NCBI RefSeq assembly: GCF_001557235.1 | Contig: NZ_LSJI01000074.1 | Coordinates: 1 to 23,590 of the forward strand | Source: Phenylobacterium sp. CCH9-H3 | Lineage (GTDB): Bacteria > Pseudomonadota > Alphaproteobacteria > Caulobacterales > Caulobacteraceae | Direction of reading: 5' to 3' | DNA: 23,590 nt | In this document: one piece after another, positions 1-7,416 of the stretch | Numbering within the stretch: position 1 is the stretch's first letter | Layout of the letters: each line of letters opens with the position of its first letter | Made by a program: the position numbers and the translations under genes | The notes under the pieces: generated by a model | Database searches by the model: none | Seen by the model: the letters and a program-made list of their open reading frames with translations, nothing else | Told to the model about the DNA's origin: nothing

Positions 1-1543
1 CAGCCCGCCGCCGCACCACGACATCTATTCGATCGAGGACCTGGCCCAGCTCATCTACGACCTGAAGCAGATCAATCCCGACGCCCGGGTGACGGTGAAG
101 CTGGTGTCGATGACCGGTATCGGCGCCATCGCCGCCGGCGTGGCCAAGGCCAAGGCGGACGTGATCCTGATCTCCGGCAACGTCGGCGGCACCGGCGCCT
201 CGCCCCAGACCTCGATCAAGCACGCGGGCGGGCCGTGGGAGATGGGCCTGTCCGAGGCCCACCAGGTGCTGACCTTGAACAACCTGCGCCACTTCGTGCG
301 GCTGCGGGCCGACGGCGGCATCCGCACGGGGCGCGACGTGGTGATCGCGGCCATGCTGGGCGCCGAGGAGTTCGGGATCGGGACGGCCAGCCTGATCGCC
401 ATGGGCTGCATCATGGTGCGCCAATGCCACTCGAACACCTGCCCCGTGGGGGTCTGCACCCAGGACGAGGCCCTGCGCGCCAAGTTCGCCGGCACGCCCG
501 AGAAGGTGATCAACCTCTTCACCTTCATCGCCGAGGAGGTCCGCGAGATCCTGGCCCGGATCGGCGCGCGGTCGCTGCAGGACGTGGTGGGCCGCACCGA
601 CCTGCTCATGCAGGTGAGCCGCGGCGGCGAGCATCTGGACGACCTGGACCTGAACCCGCTGCTGGTGAAGGCCGATCCCGGCGCCAACAAGCCCTATTGC
701 ACCGTGGCCGGCCGCAACGAGGTGCCCGACACGCTCGACGCCCAGATCGTCCGCGACGCCGCGCCCCTGCTGGAGCGCGGGGAGAAGATGCAGCTCACCT
801 ACACGGTGCAGAACACGGCGCGCGCCATCGGCACGCGGACGTCCTCGCACATGGTGCGCAAGTTCGGCATGGACGGCCTGCAGCCCGGCCACCTGACGGT
901 CCAGCTCAAGGGCTCGGCCGGCCAGAGCCTGGGCGCGTTCGCGGTGCAGGGCCTCAGGCTAGAGGTGACCGGCGAGGCCAACGACTACGTGGGCAAGGGA
1001 CTGTCGGGCGCCACCATCGTGATCCGCCCGGCGCCGCAGCTGGCCCAGCCGCACCGCAACGCCATCCTCGGCAACACGGTGCTGTACGGGGCGACTTCGG
1101 GGCGGCTGTTCGCGGCGGGCCTGGCGGGTGAGCGGTTCGGCGTGCGGAACTCCGGCGCCACGGCGGTGATCGAGGGCTGTGGGGCGAACGGGCTGGAGTA
1201 CATGACCGGCGGGACGGCGGTGATCCTGGGGCCGGTGGGCTTCAACTTCGCGGCCGGCATGACCGGCGGCATGGCCTTCGTCTACGACCCGGAGGGCGCC
1301 TTCCACCGGCAGCTGAACGCCGAGAGCGTGGTCACCTGCCGGCCCGAAAGCGCGCACTGGCAGGGCGTGCTGAAGGCGCTGGTGGAGGAGCACCACCGCG
1401 AGACCGGCTCGGCCCTGGCCGGCGATCTGCTGCGCAACTGGGATGTGGCGGTGGGGCGCTTCTGGCAGGTCTGCCCGAAGGAGATGGTCGGCCGGCTGGA
1501 CCACGTGCTCGACGCGGAAGAGCGGGTCCACGAGCGGGCTTGA
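1..1543 (+). CDS. gltB: Glutamate synthase (NADPH) large subunit, C-terminal part (5' end outside window)
   Basis: This is the 3' third of the GOGAT alpha subunit, which makes two glutamates from 2-oxoglutarate and glutamine-derived ammonia in the cytosol. The frame is open from the first bases and opens with SPPPHHDIYSIEDLAQL, typical of the FMN-binding synthase domain. The 3Fe-4S cysteines follow as C-x5-C-x4-C, encoded at 407, 425 and 440 (CIMVRQCHSNTCPVGVC). The glycine-rich GXGXG beta-helix domain occupies about 880-1400. The stop is TGA at 1541-1543. The N-terminal glutaminase domain lies upstream of the window. The small subunit gene gltD does not follow; a repeat and a minus-strand DUF559 gene do, so gltD is probably upstream or elsewhere. 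No frameshift or lost cluster residue is seen. The identification is secure. Confidence 0.97.
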   Translation, partial: SPPPHHDIYSIEDLAQLIYDLKQINPDARVTVKLVSMTGIGAIAAGVAKAKADVILISGNVGGTGASPQTSIKHAGGPWEMGLSEAHQVLTLNNLRHFVRLRADGGIRTGRDVVIAAMLGAEEFGIGTASLIAMGCIMVRQCHSNTCPVGVCTQDEALRAKFAGTPEKVINLFTFIAEEVREILARIGARSLQDVVGRTDLLMQVSRGGEHLDDLDLNPLLVKADPGANKPYCTVAGRNEVPDTLDAQIVRDAAPLLERGEKMQLTYTVQNTARAIGTRTSSHMVRKFGMDGLQPGHLTVQLKGSAGQSLGAFAVQGLRLEVTGEANDYVGKGLSGATIVIRPAPQLAQPHRNAILGNTVLYGATSGRLFAAGLAGERFGVRNSGATAVIEGCGANGLEYMTGGTAVILGPVGFNFAAGMTGGMAFVYDPEGAFHRQLNAESVVTCRPESAHWQGVLKALVEEHHRETGSALAGDLLRNWDVAVGRFWQVCPKEMVGRLDHVLDAEERVHERA

Positions 1544-1550
1544 GCGTTGG

Positions 1551-1634
1551 GGATGAAAGCCCCCTCTCGCTTCGCGAGCTCCCCCAAAAGGGGGAGCACC
1601 TAATCGTCAGGTCCTCCCCCTCTGGGGGAGGTCC
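1551..1634 (+). repeat. Two-hairpin dispersed repeat, copy A (right end truncated)
   Basis: The copy begins GGATGAAAGCCCC, then has a small hairpin CTCGCTTCGCGAG and a second hairpin of CCCCC, AAAA loop, GGGGG. A linker of about 15 bases follows, then a perfect 8-bp hairpin CCTCCCCC-TCT-GGGGGAGG at 1613-1631. Its first 38 bases are identical to copy B at 2081. It lacks the TCCCGAAGGGGG end seen in copies B and C. It starts 7 bases after the gltB stop and overlaps the 3' end of the DUF559 gene. Confidence 0.9.
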
Positions 1635-2040
1635 AGCGGCGCACCGCGCCGATGGGGCGGGGGTTCGCGGACTGGGCGTCCATGACGTGCTCCTCGCCCA
1701 CGGCATTCAGGATCCAGCCCGTGGCGGCGTTGACGTCTTCGAGGACCGTGGAGGCCGGGATGCGGAGGGTGCGGACACCTTGGGCGAGAAGCCAGGCGTC
1801 GCGGCGGGCGTCACGATCAGGGCGATCGCCGAAGCCGTGGCCTTGGCCGTCGACTTCGACCGCCAGGCGCGCCGCGTGGCAGTAAAAGTCCAGGATATAG
1901 GGGCCGATCGGGTGTTGGCGGCGGAAGTGGAGGCCGGCCAGTTTGCGGCTCTTGATCGCCCGCCACAGGACGACTTCGGGGAGGTTCATCGCGCGGCGGT
2001 AGAAGGCGGCGCGGTCGCGGACTGGGCGGGGCGCGGACAT
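1600..2040 (-). CDS. DUF559 domain protein (predicted small VSR/PD-(D/E)XK-like endonuclease)
   Basis: This is a 146-residue protein if started at the ATG at 2040 (MSAPRPVRDRAAFYRRAM). An in-frame GTG at 2073 would add 11 residues. The body matches DUF559: LPEVVLWRAIKSRKLAGLHF followed by the predicted catalytic core YILDFYCHAARLAVEVDG, with D51, E62 and D64, then a helix-rich tail. DUF559 proteins resemble Vsr and other restriction-like nucleases, but their cellular role is unproven, so function here is inference. No good ribosome-binding site is seen before either start. The gene converges on gltB and sits between two direct copies of a hairpin repeat. Its last codons (SPRGGGPDD, stop TAG at 1600-1602) are written in the repeat itself. 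Family confidence is high; the exact start is uncertain. Confidence 0.85.
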   Translation of the reverse strand: MSAPRPVRDRAAFYRRAMNLPEVVLWRAIKSRKLAGLHFRRQHPIGPYILDFYCHAARLAVEVDGQGHGFGDRPDRDARRDAWLLAQGVRTLRIPASTVLEDVNAATGWILNAVGEEHVMDAQSANPRPIGAVRRWTSPRGGGPDD

Positions 2041-2080
2041 GCGTGGAGCATGATGCGAACATAGCAGGAACACAAGCCGT

Positions 2081-2177
2081 GGATGAAAGCCCCCTCTCGC
2101 TTCGCGAGCTCCCCCAAAGGGGGAGCACCCCGGTCAGCGTCAGGTCTTCCCCCCTGGAGGGGGTCCCGAAGGGGGCT
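2081..2177 (+). repeat. Two-hairpin dispersed repeat, copy B
   Basis: It has the same orientation as copy A and is identical to it from GGATGAAAGCCCC through CTCGCTTCGCGAG to CTCCCCCAAA. The hairpin CTCCCCCAAAGGGGGAG follows, then a linker containing CGTCAGGTC (shared with A), a second imperfect C5/G5 hairpin and the end TCCCGAAGGGGGCT. The outer ends AGCCCCCT and GGGGGCT pair, so the element is bounded by a short inverted repeat. It fills the gap between the DUF559 gene and the 3' end of the HTH-citrate synthase gene. Confidence 0.9.
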
Positions 2178-2197
2178 AACGCTCGAAGCGAAAGCTC

Positions 2198-3385
2198 CTA
2201 CCGCCTCGCAAGCGCCCGAACTTCCACGCTTTCAGGCTCCGGCCCCACGTACCGCGCCCGGGGTCGGATGAGGCTGTCGGTCTGGCCCTGTTCGATGGCG
2301 TGGGCGATCCAGCCGGCGCAGCGGGCGACGCTGAAGAGGGCGAAGGGGGCGTCGGGGGGGAGCCGGAGCGCCTGGCTGGCGGCGATGAGGGCGAAGTCGA
2401 CGTTGGGGTCCAGGCCCGTGACCGCCTTCACCGCGGCCTGCAGTCGGGCGAGTTCGGGCGGCGGGGCGAAGCGGTCCAGGAGGGCCGCGGCCCGGGGATC
2501 GCCGTCGGGATAGAGGTTGTGGCCGAAGCCCGGCAGGGCGCGGTCGTCGGTGAGGCGGCCGGCGATGGCCTCGCGCGGACCCGCCTGGGCCGCCTCGGCG
2601 GCGAACTTGAGCACCGCGGCGGTGGCGCCGCCGTGGCGCGGGCCGGACAGGGTGGCGAGCCCGGCGAGGGCGGCCGCCGCCAGGGAGGCCCCGGTGGAGG
2701 CCGCGACCCGGGCGGCGAAGGCCGAGGCGTTGAGCTCGTGGTCGGCGACCAGCACCAGGATGCGGCGGATCAGGTCGGCGCCGGGACCGCCCGGCCCCTG
2801 CCCCCAGGCCATGGCCAGCCGGTTGTGGATGGCGCCGCCACCCACCTCGCCCGCGATGGCGTCGGTCAGGACGTCCAGCAGGGTCGCCGCCTCCACCGCC
2901 AGGGCCAGGGGCGCGCGGCCGCGGGCGGGCGGATCGGCCGCGGCGCGCAGCGCCAGGGCCAGGTAGCCTCGCGTCCGCATGTCGGGCCCCGCGGGGGGCA
3001 GGGGCCTGTCAGTGCGCTTCAGCGCCGCCCCGTGGCCGCCGCGCAGGAGCCGCGCCACCGATTCCAGCGTCTCGGTCTCGGCCAGGCGGATGCCGTCACG
3101 CCCCCGGTAGTAGAGCCGCCCGCCGCTGACCGTGGTGATGGCCGACGCGAGAACCGGCTCGCCCCAGGAAATGGCGCCCGCCGCCACGTCGGAGATCTTG
3201 CGGCTGCGGGACTTGCGCTCGGCCAGGGCCGCGATGTCGGCGGCCCGGTAGAGGCTGCGGCGCGGATCGCCGGGGTCGGGGCGGACGCTGACCCGGCCCC
3301 GGCTGACATACGCGTAGAGCGTCTGGGCGCGCACGCTCAGCCGCGCCTGGGCTTCTTCGGCGGGGATCCAGTCGGCGGATGGCAT
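2198..3385 (-). CDS. Citrate synthase family protein with N-terminal helix-turn-helix domain
   Basis: This is a 395-residue fusion. Residues about 7-55 form a MerR/excisionase-like DNA-reading segment (LSVRAQTLYAYVSRGRVSVR, then DPRRSLYRAADI). Residues about 70-390 are a citrate synthase fold. The three catalytic positions of the family are present: H251 in GPRHGGA, H289 in GFGH and D330 in NVDF; H216 in ADHELNAS is also conserved. After GFGH comes NLYPDGDPR rather than RVYK..DPR, so the substrate may differ from oxaloacetate/acetyl-CoA. Fusions like this are annotated as citrate synthase family proteins in other proteobacteria; I know of no settled role. The gene is divergent from a second citrate synthase gene. 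A perfect 19-bp inverted repeat lies 2 bases upstream of the ATG, which suggests autoregulation and control of the neighbour by the HTH. That regulatory role is inference. Confidence 0.9.
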   Translation of the reverse strand: MPSADWIPAEEAQARLSVRAQTLYAYVSRGRVSVRPDPGDPRRSLYRAADIAALAERKSRSRKISDVAAGAISWGEPVLASAITTVSGGRLYYRGRDGIRLAETETLESVARLLRGGHGAALKRTDRPLPPAGPDMRTRGYLALALRAAADPPARGRAPLALAVEAATLLDVLTDAIAGEVGGGAIHNRLAMAWGQGPGGPGADLIRRILVLVADHELNASAFAARVAASTGASLAAAALAGLATLSGPRHGGATAAVLKFAAEAAQAGPREAIAGRLTDDRALPGFGHNLYPDGDPRAAALLDRFAPPPELARLQAAVKAVTGLDPNVDFALIAASQALRLPPDAPFALFSVARCAGWIAHAIEQGQTDSLIRPRARYVGPEPESVEVRALARR

Positions 3386-3387
3386 AT

Positions 3388-3406
3388 ATTGATCATATTG
3401 ATCAAT
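3388..3406. promoter_or_regulatory. Perfect inverted-repeat operator between the divergent citrate synthase genes
   Basis: ATTGATCA-TAT-TGATCAAT is a perfect 8-bp inverted repeat with a 3-base spacer. A third TTGATC lies at 3408-3413, giving TTGATC at 3389, 3398 and 3408, about one helical turn apart. The site is strikingly AT-rich in GC-rich surroundings. Read on the minus strand it contains TATGAT (3397-3392), a good -10 box, which would place the transcript start at or very near the ATG at 3385 (leaderless). The likely binder is the HTH domain of the adjacent citrate synthase fusion. The symmetry is seen directly; the binder and promoter are inferred. Confidence 0.75.
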
Positions 3407-3465
3407 CTTGATCTTTCAGTCCAGCAGGCATTTCTGAAGTTCAGACAATGAATTGGAGAGCTGAA

Positions 3466-4539
3466 ATGTCCGATGGATTGGAAGGCGTCGTGGCGGCCGA
3501 GACCGTGCTGAGCGAGGTGGACGGCGCGAACGGCCGGCTGATCATCCGCGGCCGATCGCTCGACGAACTTGCCGGGCGCACGACCTTCGAGGACGTGGTC
3601 GGCCTGCTGTTCGGTGGGTTCTATCCCGATCTGCCCGCCGACATCTGGGCGGCGCTGGGTCGAGCCCGGGCCGAGGTGTTCGCCGAGGTCTCGGCCCTGG
3701 ACACCGGCCTCCTGGACCGCACGCCCATCGAGGCCATGCGCGCCCTGACCGCCCGGCTGGCCGATGGCGACGATGCGCGAACGGCCTTCCGCCTCCTGGC
3801 GGCTCCGGCGGTGTTCACGGCGGCCGTGGTCCGCGCCCAAGCCGGCGCCGCGCCGGTGGAGCCCGACCCAACCCTGCGCCACAGCGTCGACATCCTGCGC
3901 ATGCTGCGCGGCGCGCACCCGTCCAAGGCCGAGGCCGACGCGCTGGACACCTACCTCGTCACCGTCAGCGACCACGGGCTGAACGCCTCGACCTTCGCCG
4001 CCCGGGTGGTGGCGTCCACGCGGGCGGGCCTCACCTCCGCGGTGCTGGCGGGCATCAGCGCCCTGAAGGGTCCGCTGCACGGCGGGGCGCCGGGGCCGGT
4101 GATCGAGATGCTGGACGAGATCGGCGAGCCCGCGAACGCCCGGGCCTGGATCGAGGCGGCCCTTGGCCGGGGCGACCGGCTGATGGGCTTCGGCCACCGC
4201 ATCTACAAGGTGCGCGACCCGCGGGCGGACGCCTTGAAGACGGCGGTCCGGTGGCTGGATGCACGGCAGGGCCGGCTGGAGTTCGCCGAGGCGGTGGAGG
4301 CCGCCGCCCTGGCGATCCTGCGCGAGCACAAGCCGGACCGGTCGCTTGAGACCAACGTGGAGTTCTATACGGCGCTGCTTTTGGAGGCATTGGACTTCCC
4401 GCCCAGCGCGTTCACCTGCGTGTTCGCCATGGGGCGGGTGGCCGGTTGGCTGGCCCACGCGCGCGAACAGCTCGCCGGCGGGCGGCTGATCCGGCCGGCC
4501 AGCGTCTATGTGGGGCCGGCGCCCCGCAAGGCGGCGTAG
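3466..4539 (+). CDS. Citrate synthase / 2-methylcitrate synthase family protein (paralog without HTH)
   Basis: The protein is 357 residues from the ATG at 3466. I prefer this to the in-frame ATG at 3448 because GGAG at 3455-3458 is well placed for it. It is a citrate synthase fold with SDHGLNASTF, the catalytic histidine in GPLHGGA (H205) and GFGHRIYKVRDPRAD (H244 plus the arginine-rich substrate loop). The position of the catalytic aspartate (NVDFYS in classical enzymes) reads NVEFYTA, with E299. I recall this Asp-to-Glu form in other members of this subgroup, so it need not mean loss of activity. It is divergent from the HTH-fused paralog and shares its 80-bp intergenic region and operator. 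It may condense an acyl-CoA with a 2-oxoacid, alone or with the paralog; the substrate is unknown. The main TCA citrate synthase is probably elsewhere. Confidence 0.9.
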   Translation: MSDGLEGVVAAETVLSEVDGANGRLIIRGRSLDELAGRTTFEDVVGLLFGGFYPDLPADIWAALGRARAEVFAEVSALDTGLLDRTPIEAMRALTARLADGDDARTAFRLLAAPAVFTAAVVRAQAGAAPVEPDPTLRHSVDILRMLRGAHPSKAEADALDTYLVTVSDHGLNASTFAARVVASTRAGLTSAVLAGISALKGPLHGGAPGPVIEMLDEIGEPANARAWIEAALGRGDRLMGFGHRIYKVRDPRADALKTAVRWLDARQGRLEFAEAVEAAALAILREHKPDRSLETNVEFYTALLLEALDFPPSAFTCVFAMGRVAGWLAHAREQLAGGRLIRPASVYVGPAPRKAA

Positions 4540-4553
4540 GGGGCTTGCGAGTC

Positions 4554-4587
4554 GTTAGCGCTGGCGGCGCGTATCGCCCGCGCTAAC
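4554..4587 (+). terminator. Hairpin between citrate synthase and CDF genes, possible terminator
   Basis: GTTAGCGC at 4554 and GCGCTAAC at 4580-4587 form a perfect 8-bp stem, with an inner GGCG/CGCC pairing around CGTAT. No T-tract follows, so termination is uncertain. The right arm ends just before the AGGAG upstream of the CDF start and could instead fold over the start region. Confidence 0.35.
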
Positions 4588-4595
4588 TAGGAGCC

Positions 4596-5522
4596 ATGGC
4601 CGAGCCCGCCCGCCTCACCGCCGCCGAGACCGCCGTCCTGACCCGGCGCGTGACGATGCTGTCGGTGGCGACGGCGGCGGTGCTGGTGACCCTCAAGCTG
4701 GCGGCCTGGATCGTCTCGGGCTCCACCGCCATGCTGGCCTCCATGGCGGACTCCGGGCTGGACCTCGTGGCCTCGCTGGCGACCGCCTTCGCCGTTCGCT
4801 ACGCGGTGGCTCCGCCGGACGCCGAGCATCGGTTCGGGCATGGCAAGGCCGAGGCCTTCGCCAGCCTGCTGCAGGCGGGGCTGGTGTTCGCCTCGGCCGC
4901 CCTGATCGCCCGCGAGGCGGTGAGCGACTTCTTGGACCCACATCCGTTGCGACAGGAAGGCTGGGCGGTGGCGGTGATGGCGGTCTCGACCCTGCTGACG
5001 GGCGCCCTGATCACGGCCCAGACCCGCGTGCTGCGCAGGACGGCGTCGGTGGCCGTCTCCGGCGACCGGGCGCACTATGCGACGGACCTGGCGTCCAATC
5101 TCGTCGCCCTGGTCGGGATCGCCGCCTCGGCCTGGCTGGGGATCAACGGCCTGGACGCGGCGGCGGCGCTGGTGATCGCCGCCCTGCTGCTGTGGGGCGC
5201 CGTGGGCGTGTTCCGCGAGGCGTCCGGCCAGCTGATGGACCGGGAGCTGCCGGATGAGGAACGCGCCCAGATCGTGGCCCTGGCGACGGAGGATCCGCGC
5301 CTGACCGATGTGCACCAGCTGCGCACCCGCGCCTCGGGCCCCTATGTCCACATCCAGATGCACGCCGACCTCGACCCGCAGCTGACCCTGGAGGCGGCGC
5401 ACGCGGTGATCGTGGCGGCGGAGAAGCGGATCCTGGCCGCCTTCCCGGCCGCCGACATCATCATCCACGCCGATCCGCGCGGCCGGGCGGAACCGCATGG
5501 CGGAGCGTTCGCTGAATCCTAG
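4596..5522 (+). CDS. Cation diffusion facilitator (CDF) family divalent metal/proton antiporter, FieF-like
   Basis: This is a 308-residue inner-membrane exporter of divalent cations (Zn/Fe/Cd/Co class), the usual CDF length. Membrane segments run from about residue 20 to 200, including VTMLSVATAAVLVTLKLAAW. The two halves of transport site A are visible: D52 and D56 in MADSGLDLVAS, and H160 and D164 in GDRAHYATDLASN. HRFGHGKAEAFASL (from residue 78) is a family signature shared with E. coli FieF. The C-terminal cytoplasmic domain (about 210-295) carries histidine/aspartate pairs such as HIQMHADLD. The ATG at 4596 is preceded very closely by AGGAG. It lies 56 bases after the citrate synthase gene on the same strand, so it may share its transcript. 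The metal cannot be told from sequence. Confidence 0.93.
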   Translation: MAEPARLTAAETAVLTRRVTMLSVATAAVLVTLKLAAWIVSGSTAMLASMADSGLDLVASLATAFAVRYAVAPPDAEHRFGHGKAEAFASLLQAGLVFASAALIAREAVSDFLDPHPLRQEGWAVAVMAVSTLLTGALITAQTRVLRRTASVAVSGDRAHYATDLASNLVALVGIAASAWLGINGLDAAAALVIAALLLWGAVGVFREASGQLMDRELPDEERAQIVALATEDPRLTDVHQLRTRASGPYVHIQMHADLDPQLTLEAAHAVIVAAEKRILAAFPAADIIIHADPRGRAEPHGGAFAES

Positions 5523-5568
5523 AGGCCCGCCAACGCAGTAAACGCGCCCTTAAGATCGAGGTCGTCTG

Positions 5569-5595
5569 TTGACCTCCCACCGATTCGCGTATGAG
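5569..5595 (+). promoter_or_regulatory. Possible promoter for fzlA-queG
   Basis: TTGACC at 5569-5574 is a good -35 match and TATGAG at 5590-5595 a plausible -10, with a 15-base spacer, slightly short. The 99-bp gap between the CDF gene and fzlA holds no better candidate. This is pattern matching only. Confidence 0.3.
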
Positions 5596-5621
5596 GCGCG
5601 GCCCTTTCCGTACATGCCCTG

Positions 5622-6311
5622 ATGACCGTCGAACGCACTCTCCACCACTTCCCGCTCGACCCGGCCTCGCGCCAGGTGCGCCTGGCGCTGGGCGAGAAGC
5701 GGTTGGCGTTCGCGGAGGTGTCGGTGCGCTACTGGGAGCGGCCGCGGGAGCTGACCAAGCTGAATCCGTCGGGCATGGTCCCCGTACTCGTAGAGGCCGA
5801 GGCCGGGCGCGCGCCGCTGGTGCTTTGCGAGCCGCTGGCCATCGTGGGTCACCTGGAGGACGCCTATCCCGACCCGCCGCTGCTGGCGCCGGACCCGGCC
5901 GAGCGGGCCGAGGCGCGGCGGCTGGTCACCTGGTTCGAGCGCAAGTTCGAGTTCGAGGCCTCGGGCTACATCCTGCACGAGAAGATCGAGAAGCGGCTCC
6001 TGGGCCTGGGCGCGCCGCAACTGGCCAACCTGCGCCAGGGCAAGGAGGCGCTGAAGACCCACCTCTTCATGCTGGACGACCTGCTGCAAGCGCGGGAGTG
6101 GCTCGCCGGCAAGCGGCTGTCGCTGGCCGACTTCGCGGCGGCGGCGCATTTCTCGGTGATCGACTATTTCGGCGACATGCCGTGGCGCGAGTTCCCGGCC
6201 GTGAAGACGTGGTACATGAAGCTGAAGTCCCGGCCCGCGTTCCGGCCGCTGCTCAACGACCGCTGGCCGGGCCTGCACCCCGCCGGGCACTATGACGACC
6301 TCGACTTCTGA
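5622..6311 (+). CDS. fzlA: GST-fold cell division protein FzlA
   Basis: This is a 229-residue glutathione S-transferase-like protein. The N-terminal thioredoxin-like domain (1-85: [34 protein letters not shown]) is followed by the helical domain (about 92-225). It resembles Caulobacter FzlA in length, in the [16 protein letters not shown] start and in the C-terminal [15 protein letters not shown]. FzlA in Caulobacter binds FtsZ, curves its filaments and is needed for constriction and for activating septal wall synthesis; its extreme C-terminus matters for this. No catalytic cysteine or clear glutathione-activating residue stands out. Starting at the ATG at 5622, it overlaps queG by 20 bases. 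I matched it to FzlA from memory of the family; the fallback call is a generic GST-family protein. Confidence 0.82.
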   Translation: MTVERTLHHFPLDPASRQVRLALGEKRLAFAEVSVRYWERPRELTKLNPSGMVPVLVEAEAGRAPLVLCEPLAIVGHLEDAYPDPPLLAPDPAERAEARRLVTWFERKFEFEASGYILHEKIEKRLLGLGAPQLANLRQGKEALKTHLFMLDDLLQAREWLAGKRLSLADFAAAAHFSVIDYFGDMPWREFPAVKTWYMKLKSRPAFRPLLNDRWPGLHPAGHYDDLDF

Positions 6312-7416
6312 AGCGCCCGAAGACCTGATCCGCGCCGAGGCGGCTGCGCTCGGCTTCGACCTCTGCCGCTTCACCGACATCGACGAGGCCTGGCCGGCGG
6401 CGGAGCGGCTGGCGGCGTTCGTGGACGCGGGCCATCACGGCGAGATGGCCTGGATGGCCGAGACACTGGCGCGGCGCCGGCATCCGCGAGCCATGTGGGA
6501 TGGCGCCCGCTCGGCCGTCGTGCTCGGAGTGAACTACGGCCCGCGCCACGATCCTCTTGAGGTGCTGGCCCATCCGGACCAGGGCGCGATCAGCGTCTAT
6601 GCCCAGGGCGACGATTACCACGAGGTGATCAAGGCGCGGCTGAAGGCGCTGGCGCGCTGGATGGTGGCCCGGCTCGGCGGCGAGCTGAAGGTGTTCGTCG
6701 ACACCGCGCCCCTGCTGGAGAAGCCGCTGGCGGCGCGGGCGGGCCTGGGCTGGCAGGGCAAGCACACCAACCTGGTCAGCCGTGAGTACGGGTCCTGGCT
6801 GTTCCTGGGCTCGATCCTGACGACGCTGGAGCTCAGGCCCGACGCGCTGGAGATGGCCGGCTGCGGAAGCTGCCAGGCCTGCCTCGACGTCTGCCCGACC
6901 AACGCCTTCCCAGCGCCGTACCAGCTGGATGCCCGGCGCTGCATCTCGTACCTGACCATCGAGCTGAAGGGGCCGATCCCGCGCGAGTTCCGCGCGGCGC
7001 TGGGCAACCGCATCTACGGCTGCGACGACTGCCTCGCTGTGTGCCCCTGGAACAAGTTCGCGCAAGCCGGGCGCGAACAGACGCTGGCGGCCCGGGCGGC
7101 CCTGACCGCGCCGTCCCTGGCCGAGCTGGCGCGGCTGGACGATGCGGCGTTCCGGACGCTGTTCTCGAAGAACCCCGTGAAGCGCATCGGTCGCGACCGT
7201 TTCGTCCGCAACGTGCTGTACGCCATCGGCAACTCCGGCGACCCGGCGCTCGCCGCCGAAGCCCGGCGGCTGCTGGACGACCCTTCGCCGCTGGTGCGCG
7301 GCGCCGCCGTCTGGGCGCTGTCCCGGCTGGTGGACCCGGCGAGCTTTGCGGCGCTGCGGACGGGACGGGCCGCCGCGGAGGCCGATCCCGACGTGGCCCA
7401 AGAATGGGCCGCCTAG
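6292..7416 (+). CDS. queG: Epoxyqueuosine reductase QueG
   Basis: This cobalamin- and iron-sulfur-dependent enzyme performs the last step of queuosine synthesis, reducing epoxyqueuosine to queuosine in the wobble position of GUN tRNAs. It is 374 residues. The N-terminal cobalamin-binding part has the conserved D137 in FVDTAP and [10 protein letters not shown]. Two ferredoxin-type 4Fe-4S clusters follow: [13 protein letters not shown] (C191, C194, C197, C201) with C217, and [13 protein letters not shown] (C244, C247, C251). The last 100 residues include a HEAT-like helical repeat ([30 protein letters not shown]). The start at 6292 lies 20 bases inside fzlA, so the two are probably translationally coupled. 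Its stop TAG shares a CTAG with the stop of the convergent rfbC. The identification is secure. Confidence 0.97.
   Translation: MTTSTSEAPEDLIRAEAAALGFDLCRFTDIDEAWPAAERLAAFVDAGHHGEMAWMAETLARRRHPRAMWDGARSAVVLGVNYGPRHDPLEVLAHPDQGAISVYAQGDDYHEVIKARLKALARWMVARLGGELKVFVDTAPLLEKPLAARAGLGWQGKHTNLVSREYGSWLFLGSILTTLELRPDALEMAGCGSCQACLDVCPTNAFPAPYQLDARRCISYLTIELKGPIPREFRAALGNRIYGCDDCLAVCPWNKFAQAGREQTLAARAALTAPSLAELARLDDAAFRTLFSKNPVKRIGRDRFVRNVLYAIGNSGDPALAAEARRLLDDPSPLVRGAAVWALSRLVDPASFAALRTGRAAAEADPDVAQEWAA

Noticed and set aside
1561..1634. Repeat copy A as an ordinary rho-independent terminator for gltB
   Set aside because: The same sequence recurs at two other places in both orientations, has several hairpins and no T-tract. 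It may stop transcription, but it is better described as a dispersed repeat.
2300..3451. A 383-codon plus-strand frame opposite the HTH-citrate synthase gene
   Set aside because: Its glycine/arginine/glutamine-rich translation has no recognisable motif and mirrors a well-supported gene.
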